Below are positions 1-6,083 of a DNA stretch of 7,423 nucleotides, piece by piece (the stretch's first letter is position 1; each line of letters starts with the position of its first letter). The DNA is taken from positions 1 through 7,423 of the forward strand of contig JADFNA010000071.1 in NCBI GenBank assembly GCA_022563625.1, in the 5' to 3' direction. The notes under the pieces are model-generated. The model had not been told where the DNA came from, searched no databases, and saw only the letters and a program-made list of their open reading frames with translations. A program made the translations under genes and the position numbers. The stretch is from Candidatus Zixiibacteriota bacterium (lineage in GTDB: Bacteria; Zixibacteria; MSB-5A5; GN15; JACZUZ01).

Positions 1-14
1 GTGAGAACTTATTT

Positions 15-2441
15 CTAGCATTTCCAGCTGAAACCGATGGACGGCAAAATCCCCGCGTCATAAACAAAACCATCGTGGGCGCTAATTATTGGATTTTTGC
101 GGTTGAGCAAATTACCGATGGCAGCGAATGTGGCAAACACTCCGGATTCATAGCGAGCTGACACATTCAACATAATATGCGCCCTAAACCGCTCCCGGTT
201 TTCATTGGCCAGCGTCTGCTGGTCCAGCGCGCCCGTATATGTCTGAAAAAGGCCCACGGCTGAAATGTCAATGTCTCTGGCCGCAGTGTAACGATACCCG
301 CTGCGGGCGCTGAAACGCGAGCCGAATGTCCACGTCCTGCTTGCCCGATAATCCGCAGAGAGTTCCGCCTGATGCGGAGCGTTCTCTCCCACCAGAGTCT
401 GGATGCCGCGAGTTTTTTCGTGCGCCAGTGTCAGGCCATAACTGGCGGAAAAATCCAGCCGATCGCCAAACAAACCGGCCAGGGCCTGATTGCGGCGATA
501 TGAGAGCGAGGCGCCAATATATTCCCGGTTTCTCAGCGAGCGCATTCCCAAATCGGTCAGCGCCGAAAAGTTAAACCCGAACGCATTAATGTCAGAAAAA
601 GTTGGTGTGAGTGTCGGAATATCAGTAATCCGTTTGGCAAACAGCTTGGCCCCGAAGACAGTCCTGTCGCGATAGTTGCGCTGATAGTTTAGCGATGCCA
701 CCTGTGATTTAACACTATTGAGCTGGTTGATTCGCTGACGGACAAGTATTTGATACGGTTCGATCAAGTTGCCCAGCGGTGTTTCGGCGTAGCTGCCATA
801 CGACAGTGTCACCTGCGCATACTTGTTGGGCCGATGTGACAGCGAGAGCCTGCCGAGCAGGTCGTAGTTGTGAGCGAGGTAATCATATCGCTGGACCCGC
901 GCCCCGGCCCTCAGAGTCCAATCAGAGAAACTCCGTTCGGTTTCAGCATAGAGGGCAATTTCACTTCCCCGGACTTCCGCGTCAATTTGCGGGTAGAGGA
1001 GATTCAGTCCCAGCTGATAGAGATTCGGGTTGTCGCTGGCGGCCTGCGGGGGCAGAAAGTTCCAGTTACGCTGGCTCAACTTCGCCTGCGAATAATCTCT
1101 GTAAGTATCTTCGGCGCCGACTGTCAGCTTCATGGCTGAGGATTCAGACCAATTCCAGGCGCTTGTCATTTCCGCTTTGAAATTGAAACGCCGGCCTGAT
1201 TCTGCCAGGTCCAAAGCCAGAGAAGCCGGGCTGTCTGAATCGCCTGAATGGGCGCTATACTCTGAGCCGCTGAACTCCGCCTGTGCGGTGATTTTCCAGA
1301 GCAATTTGCGCGAGACGCCGCGCAATTCCAGATTGAACTGGTCGCGGCGGGTCTGTTGCAGGGCGTTGACGCCTGCGGGATTGTTTGAAGTCGGAGGGCT
1401 GTTAAGCTCCAGAAAATCCCGGGTGTGATACTGGTCAAAGAACAAATCAACACCCGGCGAAATCCGCAAGCCGCTGTTGACAAACAAGTCCTGAAACCTG
1501 GTTGGCGGTATCCGGGTCGGAGAGGTTGTGTCGGTGAATTTCTCCACCAACTTGTCGAGTATTGATTTTCTGGCTGTGACACCGACAAAATAGCGCTCAT
1601 TCCCTCCGCGAAAAGCGCCGACTGTTTCCAGCGCCGAAATAGTTATAGTCGAGCGCGACTGTGAACCAAAGCGCCGGTCGGTGTCCATTTCAATGTTACC
1701 CGGCGAGACCGAACGGGCCGAGACTGAATGGTCGCTGAATGTCAGTCGATCCAGAGCCTCTGTCGGCAGGAGTGAAAACATACCATAGTGGGCCGGGTCC
1801 TTGCCCATTGACGCTCCGTTAATTTTGTAGTCAGGACTTGATCCGGAAAACCTAATCTGTGAACCGAAAGCCGAACCCGAGCGCGAGACACCCCTGACCG
1901 CCTCCAGCGGATTTGAAGGCGCGAAGCTCTGGCGGGAGAGGGCTATCAACTTTTCCCCGGAAACCGACTCTGATACGCCCGTTTCCCGTCCGGCGAATAC
2001 ACTCACACCGTCCATTTCTGTTATCTGCGATTCCAGAATGATAGACAGATTGCGGGCTGAGTTATTCGGCGGCAACTGATCAGTGAGCGTTATTCTGCGG
2101 GTCCGGTAGCCAATACTGGAAAACTCAAGCGCGACATTTTTAAGGCTAATATCTCCGCCTGTATTCTCAGGCTTCCAGGTAAGTGTGAATACGCCCTCGA
2201 GATCACAGGCGACACCGGTCAGCGCGATATCGGCGGCAATCAACCTGACCGTGGCCCCGACAATCGGAGCGCCGTTTTGATCAGTGACGCTGCCGGTGAA
2301 AGTAATTCCGCCGCCTCCCGCCCCCTGCAAGTTCGATGGAAACAGCAGCAGGGCCGCGAAGACCAGAGCCGCAAGGCCCGTGGCGTGGCGCCGGGTGGCG
2401 GACTCGAATAGACGGCAGGAGTTCGTTTTCACGAAACGCAA
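15..2441 (-). CDS. TonB-dependent outer-membrane receptor with N-terminal carboxypeptidase-regulatory-like domain
   Basis: Probable outer-membrane active-transport receptor; substrate not deducible. The 808-residue product has a basic N-terminus and a hydrophobic stretch at about 21-36 ending before AGGGG, which reads as a Sec signal peptide. Residues 46-137 form a carboxypeptidase-regulatory-like beta-sandwich (GSVTDQNGAPIVGATVRL, then SSIGYRTRRITL). MDGVSVFAGR (143-152) resembles the strand linking this domain to the plug. A short plug covers about 155-255 (NPLEAVRGV, IRFSGSSPDYKINGA, LLPTEALDRL). The rest, about 262-808, alternates polar and aromatic residues like a 22-strand barrel and ends GILPSIGFSWKC, close to the usual receptor C-terminus but with a final Cys instead of an aromatic residue. 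No ATG start exists before residue 143. The frame opens at TTG (2441), with GTG at 2432 (805 residues) as the alternative; neither has a Shine-Dalgarno sequence, and an in-frame stop lies a short way upstream. No neighbouring gene indicates the ligand. Confidence 0.9.
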   Translation of the reverse strand: MRFVKTNSCRLFESATRRHATGLAALVFAALLLFPSNLQGAGGGGITFTGSVTDQNGAPIVGATVRLIAADIALTGVACDLEGVFTLTWKPENTGGDISLKNVALEFSSIGYRTRRITLTDQLPPNNSARNLSIILESQITEMDGVSVFAGRETGVSESVSGEKLIALSRQSFAPSNPLEAVRGVSRSGSAFGSQIRFSGSSPDYKINGASMGKDPAHYGMFSLLPTEALDRLTFSDHSVSARSVSPGNIEMDTDRRFGSQSRSTITISALETVGAFRGGNERYFVGVTARKSILDKLVEKFTDTTSPTRIPPTRFQDLFVNSGLRISPGVDLFFDQYHTRDFLELNSPPTSNNPAGVNALQQTRRDQFNLELRGVSRKLLWKITAQAEFSGSEYSAHSGDSDSPASLALDLAESGRRFNFKAEMTSAWNWSESSAMKLTVGAEDTYRDYSQAKLSQRNWNFLPPQAASDNPNLYQLGLNLLYPQIDAEVRGSEIALYAETERSFSDWTLRAGARVQRYDYLAHNYDLLGRLSLSHRPNKYAQVTLSYGSYAETPLGNLIEPYQILVRQRINQLNSVKSQVASLNYQRNYRDRTVFGAKLFAKRITDIPTLTPTFSDINAFGFNFSALTDLGMRSLRNREYIGASLSYRRNQALAGLFGDRLDFSASYGLTLAHEKTRGIQTLVGENAPHQAELSADYRASRTWTFGSRFSARSGYRYTAARDIDISAVGLFQTYTGALDQQTLANENRERFRAHIMLNVSARYESGVFATFAAIGNLLNRKNPIISAHDGFVYDAGILPSIGFSWKC

Positions 2442-2667
2442 ATGCCCAAAAAGAGCGCCTGTTGGGACGGCGCCGGGGAGGAATCTTTAACCGGTTACCG
2501 GGCAATGAATTACCAGAAAGTGAAGAGGGTTGGTTTCGAGTCTGGAGCATTGTCAATCCGGCAATGATAGGCAATGAATTGCTTATCGTTAGCTCTCAGA
2601 AGAAATTGGGGCTGCAACAAAGAGAATTACAGATTTGTGGCAACTGTTTCTGGCTGTAATCAAGGAC
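2442..2667. other. intergenic region upstream of the TonB-dependent receptor
   Basis: No convincing gene is visible here on either strand. It holds the three GGCAATGA repeats listed separately and presumably the receptor promoter. A perfect minus-strand TTGACA (2551-2556) has no matching -10 at 16-18 bases. A TATCAT (2564-2569, minus) has only a poor -35 (CTAACG at 17 bases). The receptor promoter therefore cannot be placed with confidence. Confidence 0.5.
2501..2580 (-). repeat. three GGCAATGA direct repeats (TCATTGCC on the receptor's strand)
   Basis: On the plus strand GGCAATGA occurs at 2501-2508, 2560-2567 and 2570-2577. The first and third copies are identical over 11 bases (GGCAATGAATT, 2501-2511 and 2570-2580). 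The second and third are in tandem with a 10-base period, and the first is 59 bases from the second, so all three lie on about the same face of the helix. They lie 60-140 bases upstream of the receptor start, a plausible place for an operator. Binding of a regulator is inference; no known family consensus is recognised. Confidence 0.45.
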
Positions 2668-2702
2668 AAAAAAAGCCCGCCTCGGGCGGACTCGGGCGGG
2701 CT
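2668..2702 (-). terminator. intrinsic terminator of hpf
   Basis: Read on the minus strand, AGCCCGCC pairs with GGCGGGCT (8 bp, 2695-2702 with 2674-2681) and is followed by seven T. It starts 44 bases after the hpf stop codon. The left arm is duplicated: CTCGGGCGG appears twice in tandem (plus strand, 2682-2690 and 2692-2700). A second nested hairpin (AGTCCGCC with GGCGGGCT, one U-G pair, 3-base loop CGA) therefore also abuts the T-run. Either fold gives a canonical rho-independent terminator and separates hpf from the downstream receptor gene. Confidence 0.9.
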
Positions 2703-2746
2703 GGAGTGATCAACATCAAGCGCCGGTTCAATTGGCGTTGGGAAAC

Positions 2747-3106
2747 TCAGACATCCAGATCGTCGTCATCAGTCTGCGGCTTGGAATTGGTGGCCGAAAG
2801 CTCGGAAATCGCCTCGGGGTCTTTATCTTTAAGTTTGCTCTTATAGCGTTTGAGCTGCCTCTCGGCTTTTTCTGCGCTCTGGTCGATCGCCGCAAACAGG
2901 TCATGTGACTCTGCTCGGGCTGAGATAACGTCACGGTAGACAGAAACCTTTAACTCAACCGTGTATCGATTTTTGTCCTGGGTGAGAAAATATTCACTTG
3001 AGATGATATTGTTAAAAAAACGCTGCAGACGAGTGACCGATTCGGCGGCGTGTGTCCGGATTTTGTCGGAAAGGTCAAAATGTCGCGCGGTGATTCTAGG
3101 CTGCAT
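2747..3106 (-). CDS. hpf: ribosome hibernation-promoting factor, short form (HPF/RaiA family)
   Basis: Binds the decoding centre of the 30S subunit in stationary phase or stress, blocking tRNA and mRNA and storing inactive ribosomes. The 119-residue product has the S30AE fold order: strand ITARHF (5-10), helix DLSDKIRTHAAESVTRLQRFF (11-31), strands YFLTQDKNRYTVELKVSVYRDVISARAES (39-67), and a second helix 69-95 rich in Lys/Arg (KAERQLKRYKSKLK). A loose acidic tail follows (96-119, ending DDDDLDV). The length matches the short HPF/YfiA type (about 95-115 residues); the C-terminal dimerisation domain of long HPF is absent. The ATG at 3106 has a strong AGGGAGA ribosome-binding site. Its position downstream of rpoN on the same strand is the classical one and supports the name. 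The ptsN gene that often follows is missing; a terminator comes next. Confidence 0.93.
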   Translation of the reverse strand: MQPRITARHFDLSDKIRTHAAESVTRLQRFFNNIISSEYFLTQDKNRYTVELKVSVYRDVISARAESHDLFAAIDQSAEKAERQLKRYKSKLKDKDPEAISELSATNSKPQTDDDDLDV

Positions 3107-3110
3107 ATGC

Positions 3111-3117
3111 TCTCCCT
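3111..3117 (-). promoter_or_regulatory. Shine-Dalgarno sequence of hpf
   Basis: AGGGAGA on the minus strand, four bases (GCAT) before the hpf ATG and following a run of seven A. It is the only strong ribosome-binding site in the window and fixes the hpf start. Confidence 0.8.
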
Positions 3118-3128
3118 TTTTTTACTTT

Positions 3129-3152
3129 ACGCCGCCAGCATTCTGGTGGCGT
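3129..3152. other. hairpin just upstream of the hpf ribosome-binding site
   Basis: Inverted repeat with arms ACGCCGCCAG and CTGGTGGCGT around a CATT loop (10 pairs on the plus strand including one G-U). In the hpf mRNA (minus strand) the same arms form nine pairs interrupted by one A-C mismatch. It ends about 11 bases before the AGGGAGA element, so it could modulate hpf translation or stability, but it could equally be a plus-strand RNA stem. No T-run follows in either direction. Confidence 0.5.
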
Positions 3153-3258
3153 GTGAGTGGTTTTCCTGAGGCGCTACGGCCAAAGTGCGTTCAGACGACC
3201 CGTAAATGAGCCGCCGCGTGAAATCCGTTTATCGTAATCCTTCTGCGGCATTAAGATT

Positions 3259-3293
3259 AGCCCCGCCCGGGAAAACCGAGTGACAGCGGGGCT
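3259..3293 (-). other. GC-rich stem in the rpoN-hpf interval
   Basis: AGCCCCGC (3259-3266) and GCGGGGCT (3286-3293) are perfect 8-bp inverted arms around a 19-base loop that itself contains CGG-GAAAA-CCG. On the minus strand it is followed by AATCTTAATG, too few T for a normal terminator. It could be an inefficient terminator or attenuator between rpoN and hpf, or a 5' stabilising stem if transcription starts at the promoter-like segment just upstream. Confidence 0.5.
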
Positions 3294-3306
3294 GTCAACC
3301 ATTCCT

Positions 3307-3333
3307 AATATAGCTAACTTTTGTATTTTTCAA
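3307..3333 (-). promoter_or_regulatory. candidate sigma-70-type promoter for hpf
   Basis: In an AT-rich stretch, TTGAAA (3328-3333) and TATATT (3307-3312) lie on the minus strand with a 15-base spacer. Each differs from consensus by one base, but the spacer is two bases short of the optimum. Transcription would start near 3300 and give a leader of roughly 190 bases containing both hairpins above. The unusually AT-rich surroundings (3294-3355) compared with the flanking coding sequence support a promoter somewhere here; the exact site is tentative. Confidence 0.35.
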
Positions 3334-3392
3334 AAAAGAATCTGTCATAAAAATGAACGTTGCGCGAAGGAAAGTAACAGACAGGATGTTGC

Positions 3393-3416
3393 AAAAGAGA
3401 TGCTGGGGCCTCTTTT
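3393..3416. terminator. weak bidirectional terminator-like hairpin downstream of rpoN
   Basis: AAAAGAG and CTCTTTT (7 bp, perfect) enclose a 10-base loop, with outer GATG/CATC segments that could extend pairing after a bulge. It lies about 60 bases beyond the rpoN stop codon. The stem has only two G-C pairs and the T-run is short (four), so termination would be partial at best. It is the nearest candidate for an rpoN 3' end. Confidence 0.25.
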
Positions 3417-3477
3417 CATCAATACCTTCTGAGCGCCGCTGATGGGAGACAGATGGGCGCCGGTCCCCGTTCGGGAG

Positions 3478-4905
3478 CTAGCCAGTCACACGCTTGCGGA
3501 AGCGGGCCGGGAGGATTTTTAGCTCTTCACGGTATTTGGTAACCGTTCGCCGGGCCAACTTGTAGCCTTCGCCGTTCAACCTGCGGAAAATATCCTGGTC
3601 CGAGAGGGGTTTGACCGGGTCCTCGGCGGCGATGATTTCCGCCAGATGCGCCTTGACATTACGTTTGGAGACTTCAACGCCATCATCACGCGTGATCCCC
3701 GAATTAAAGAAATACTTGAGTTCATAGACGCCGTGCGGGGTTTGCACATACTTGCCGTTTGAAACGCGGCTGATGGTGGCCACGTTCATGTCAACAATAC
3801 GCGCAATATCTTCCATGATTAACGGCCGCAAAAACGCCGGGCCTTTGTCAAAAAACTCGCGCTGTTCTCCGACAATCGCCCGCATCACCCGCACCATCGT
3901 GTCACGGCGCTGATTGATTGAGTTTAGCAGCCAGCGGGCCTGCTCCAGCTTTTCCCTCACATACTGTTTGGTGTCTTCAGATCCGCCGCCTTTTCGCTTG
4001 AGGAGCGTCCGATAGCTGGGATTGATGCGCATACGCGGCAGATTGTGGTCATTATGCAGAACGACAAAATCATCGCCGACCCGTTCAACAATCAGATCAG
4101 GCGTGACCGGCATCGCGCCGGCGTCAAATTTTCCGCGGGCGGGAGTGGGTGAGAGTGTTCTGATAATATCCATTGCGTCCTGAATCTTTTCCACTGAAAC
4201 GCCCATCATCTTGCCCACTTGCAGCGCCGATTTTTTTTCCAGGTCATATAGGCGCTCATTGACAACCCGGTAGGCCAGTGTATCCTGCAAATCTTTGTCC
4301 GCCAGTTGGAGCAGTAGCGATTCCCTCAGGTCTCTGGCGCAAACGCCGACCGGATCAAGTCCCTGCATTATTTTTAGTGTGCTTTCAATTTTGTCGGGCG
4401 GAATTTTCAACTCTGCGGCCATGTCCGGCACTGACACAACAAGAAACCCGCGCGGATCCAGATTGCCCAGAATATATTCGCCGATAAGCAGCTCTTCTTC
4501 GCTGATTTTCAGCAAATGCAGCTGCTCACGAATGTGATCATAGAGTGTTTTCTGGGTGGCGGAAGTTTGTTCCAGAATCTCCGCTCTTGGCTCGGTGAAA
4601 CTTTTTTCGATTTTGTAATCATGATCATCGTTCAGATAGGTGTCCCAGTCGATTTCATTCAGGCGCGGATCAATCTCCGGGCCGTCATCCTTGATCAGCT
4701 CTTCAGACTCTTTTTCTGTCTCACTGGCTTTGTCTTCCTCGGGTTCCTGCTCAAGCGTTTCGATTTCTTCGAGCATAGGATTCGCCGCGAGTTCATGCCG
4801 CAGTGTTTGCTCCAGCTTGAGCGTCGGCATCTGCAGCATTTTCAGCGATTGAATCAACTGCGGCGCAAGCGTCTGTTTTAACCCGACTGTTAATTGAAGT
4901 TTCAT
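3478..4905 (-). CDS. rpoN: RNA polymerase sigma-54 factor RpoN
   Basis: Alternative sigma factor that directs RNA polymerase to -24/-12 promoters and needs an AAA+ enhancer-binding activator to open them. All family parts are present in 475 residues, a normal full length. Region I (1-48) is Gln/Leu-rich (LKQTLAPQLIQSLKMLQMP). An acidic region II follows (about 49-100), then the core-binding domain (about 115-310, with GNLDPRGFL at 147-155, GLDPVGVCARDLRESLLLQL at 182-201 and LSPTPARGKF at 251-260). A segment with YVREKLEQARWLLNSINQRRDT follows (315-336). The helix-turn-helix reads VDMNVATISRVSNGKYVQTP (371-390), followed by GVYELKYFF. The RpoN box ARRTVTKYRE (451-460) has Thr where Ala is usual, outside the invariant Arg/Lys/Tyr positions. 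The ATG at 4905 opens MKLQL, typical of the family; no strong Shine-Dalgarno is seen. lptB lies upstream and hpf downstream on the same strand, the conserved order. No activator gene is in the window. Confidence 0.98.
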   Translation of the reverse strand: MKLQLTVGLKQTLAPQLIQSLKMLQMPTLKLEQTLRHELAANPMLEEIETLEQEPEEDKASETEKESEELIKDDGPEIDPRLNEIDWDTYLNDDHDYKIEKSFTEPRAEILEQTSATQKTLYDHIREQLHLLKISEEELLIGEYILGNLDPRGFLVVSVPDMAAELKIPPDKIESTLKIMQGLDPVGVCARDLRESLLLQLADKDLQDTLAYRVVNERLYDLEKKSALQVGKMMGVSVEKIQDAMDIIRTLSPTPARGKFDAGAMPVTPDLIVERVGDDFVVLHNDHNLPRMRINPSYRTLLKRKGGGSEDTKQYVREKLEQARWLLNSINQRRDTMVRVMRAIVGEQREFFDKGPAFLRPLIMEDIARIVDMNVATISRVSNGKYVQTPHGVYELKYFFNSGITRDDGVEVSKRNVKAHLAEIIAAEDPVKPLSDQDIFRRLNGEGYKLARRTVTKYREELKILPARFRKRVTG

Positions 4906-4967
4906 CTGTTAATCTTTGGCTGTATTCTCTGAAGACTTCTTGCTCAGCGTCTCGTCCGGGGCCGTAC

Positions 4968-4973
4968 ATTATA
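4968..4973 (-). promoter_or_regulatory. candidate -10 element for rpoN (TATAAT)
   Basis: A perfect TATAAT on the minus strand (preceded by GGTG) predicts a start near 4961 and a leader of about 55 bases before the rpoN ATG. No recognisable -35 lies 16-18 bases upstream; that stretch is very GC-rich. It would have to work as an extended -10-like promoter (the TG is one base off the standard position) or with an activator. Confidence 0.4.
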
Positions 4974-5007
4974 CACCGGCGGGTCCGCGGGCCGCGCACT
5001 GCTCTAC

Positions 5008-5022
5008 ACCGATTCTATCGGT
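5008..5022. repeat. perfect inverted repeat upstream of the rpoN promoter candidate
   Basis: ACCGAT-TCT-ATCGGT is a 6-bp perfect palindromic pair with a 3-base centre, about 35 bases upstream of the TATAAT. Its size and position fit a small operator as well as a hairpin. The minus-strand half ACCGATAGA also occurs in the 10-bp tandem repeat upstream of the lipoprotein gene (6093-6101). Confidence 0.4.
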
Positions 5023-5026
5023 TATC

Positions 5027-5056
5027 CTGCCCGGTCGGCCGAGACTCCCCGGGCAG
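5027..5056. other. GC-rich hairpin in the lptB-rpoN interval
   Basis: CTGCCCGG (5027-5034) and CCGGGCAG (5049-5056) are perfect 8-bp arms around a 14-base loop that contains the palindrome TCGGCCGA (5035-5042). No T-run follows on either strand, so it is not a normal intrinsic terminator. In a read-through lptB-rpoN transcript it would be a stable stem that could mark a processing site or an attenuator. Confidence 0.5.
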
Positions 5057-5100
5057 TCAGTTCATACTTTCTACAATTTTGCATACGCTACTGTTGAAAA

Positions 5101-5212
5101 ACTCATTATTGCCCTTGCGAGAAGTCCGGCAGCCGATGGACAACGCGGCAATCTCCCTGCTGCAAATCATTGGAGATCGCTTCGCACAAGCTGGCGAGGA
5201 CTGCAAATATGA
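5101..5212. repeat. decayed large palindromic repeat (dispersed-repeat-like)
   Basis: An imperfect inverted repeat of about 110 bases. The inner arms GCAATCTCC (5148-5156) and GGAGATCGC (5172-5180) match at 8 of 9 positions around a 15-base centre. The outer ends also face each other: TCATTATTGC near the left end and, reversed, TCATATTTGC from the right end. TTGCGAGAAG at the left answers a diverged CTGGCGAG at the right. The layout (TTGCGAG, then GCAATCTCC, then GGAGATCGCTTCGC, then a CGAG segment) resembles a dispersed palindromic repeat type I know from many environmental bacterial genomes. That likeness is from memory, and only one copy is visible here. It also has weak coding look-alike frames, which I do not call. 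Confidence 0.45.
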
Positions 5213-5241
5213 CTTTATCAACAAGCCCATACACTTTGCGC

Positions 5242-5964
5242 CTAAAGGCGGAACCTTTCTCCAAGATAGCGTTTGCGAACTTCGGCGTCCCCGGCCAGCT
5301 CCTGGCTCGTACCGGACTTGAGAATCTTTCCGTCATACATGATGTAGGCCCTGGAACACACGCTCAACGTTTCACGCACATTGTGATCTGTTATCAATAC
5401 GCCCATTCCCTGGGCAGTCAGGTTGGTGATAATTCGCTGAATGTCCTCCACCGCGATCGGATCAATCCCGGCGAACGGTTCATCCAAAAGCATGTACTTG
5501 GGCCGGGTAACCAGCGCCCGCGCGATTTCCACACGACGGCGTTCACCACCTGAGAGCGTGTATCCTTTCGATTTGCGCACCGAGGTGATATCCAGGTCTG
5601 TCAGTAGTTCCTCCAGCCGGTCGGCCCGTCTTTTGCCGGAATAGCCCTTCATTTCCAGAATCGCGATTATGTTTTGCTCAACGGTTAGGTTGCGAAAAAT
5701 CGATGGCTCCTGGGCCAGATAACCGATTCCCAAATTTGCCCGCCGAAACGTGGCCAGATGAGTAATGTCTAATTCCCCCAGCCAGACCTGTCCGGATCTT
5801 GGTTTAACAAAACCAATTATCATGTAGAAGATGGTTGTCTTACCGGCCCCGTTGGGTCCCAAAAGGCCGACAATCTCTCCCGGATTGACTTCCACCGACA
5901 CTCCGGCGACAACTTCGCGCCGCTGATAAAACTTCACAAGATCATTGGCCCGTAGCTGCTCCAT
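5242..5964 (-). CDS. lptB: LPS export ABC transporter ATP-binding protein LptB
   Basis: Cytoplasmic ATPase that, as a dimer under LptF/LptG, powers extraction of lipopolysaccharide from the inner membrane towards the LptC-LptA bridge. From the ATG at 5964 the product is 240 residues, almost exactly the length of E. coli LptB (241). Motifs in order: Walker A GPNGAGKT (36-43), Q-loop Q85 in [11 protein letters not shown], signature LSGGE (137-141) followed by [10 protein letters not shown], Walker B MLLDE (158-162) with catalytic Glu162, PFAGIDP, and switch His194 in [11 protein letters not shown]. The LptB-type end YLGERFRL is intact. An in-frame ATG at 6015 would add 17 residues unlike the family. 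I prefer 5964 because a good promoter lies between the two starts, which would give a nearly leaderless mRNA; no Shine-Dalgarno precedes either ATG. lptA and lptC are not adjacent; a divergent lipoprotein gene lies upstream. Confidence 0.96.
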   Translation of the reverse strand: MEQLRANDLVKFYQRREVVAGVSVEVNPGEIVGLLGPNGAGKTTIFYMIIGFVKPRSGQVWLGELDITHLATFRRANLGIGYLAQEPSIFRNLTVEQNIIAILEMKGYSGKRRADRLEELLTDLDITSVRKSKGYTLSGGERRRVEIARALVTRPKYMLLDEPFAGIDPIAVEDIQRIITNLTAQGMGVLITDHNVRETLSVCSRAYIMYDGKILKSGTSQELAGDAEVRKRYLGERFRL

Positions 5965-5973
5965 GGCGTTGAT

Positions 5974-6002
5974 AATATAGGGTTTACACGGGAATATGCC
6001 AA
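5974..6002 (-). promoter_or_regulatory. sigma-70-type promoter of lptB
   Basis: On the minus strand TTGGCA (5997-6002) and TATATT (5974-5979) are separated by exactly 17 bases, each with five of six consensus bases. The predicted start is near 5967, only about three bases before the ATG at 5964, implying a leaderless or near-leaderless mRNA. This is the best promoter in the window by match and spacing, and it argues against the longer lptB start at 6015, which would lie upstream of the transcript. Confidence 0.55.
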
Positions 6003-6083
6003 TTGAATTTTTCATCCAGCGCCAAATTTGCTTGCGACAAAATCGGCCCCGATCCTGAGTATTCTTTGTGAACGAGGGCTGGC

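Noticed and set aside
1166..1600. 144-codon minus-strand open frame inside the receptor gene in another frame
   Set aside because: It is a frame-shifted shadow of the barrel-coding sequence with no independent start signal or domain features.
2502..2515. Sigma-54-like promoter TGG...TTGC upstream of the receptor (minus strand)
   Set aside because: GG and GC are nine bases apart, not the strict ten of -24/-12 promoters, and the match comes from the GGCAATGA repeat.
3293..3298. Perfect TTGACA on the minus strand in the rpoN-hpf gap
   Set aside because: No -10-like hexamer lies 16-18 bases downstream, and it overlaps an arm of the 3259-3293 stem.
4516..4881. 121-codon plus-strand open frame opposite rpoN
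   Set aside because: It is antisense to the strongly conserved rpoN N-terminal half; its Phe/Leu/Arg-rich translation is what the complement of that acidic, Gln-rich region gives.
5106..5336. 76-codon minus-strand open frame across the 3' end of lptB and the following gap
   Set aside because: It overlaps the conserved LptB C-terminus in another frame, and the rest lies in the decayed palindromic repeat, a known source of spurious small proteins.
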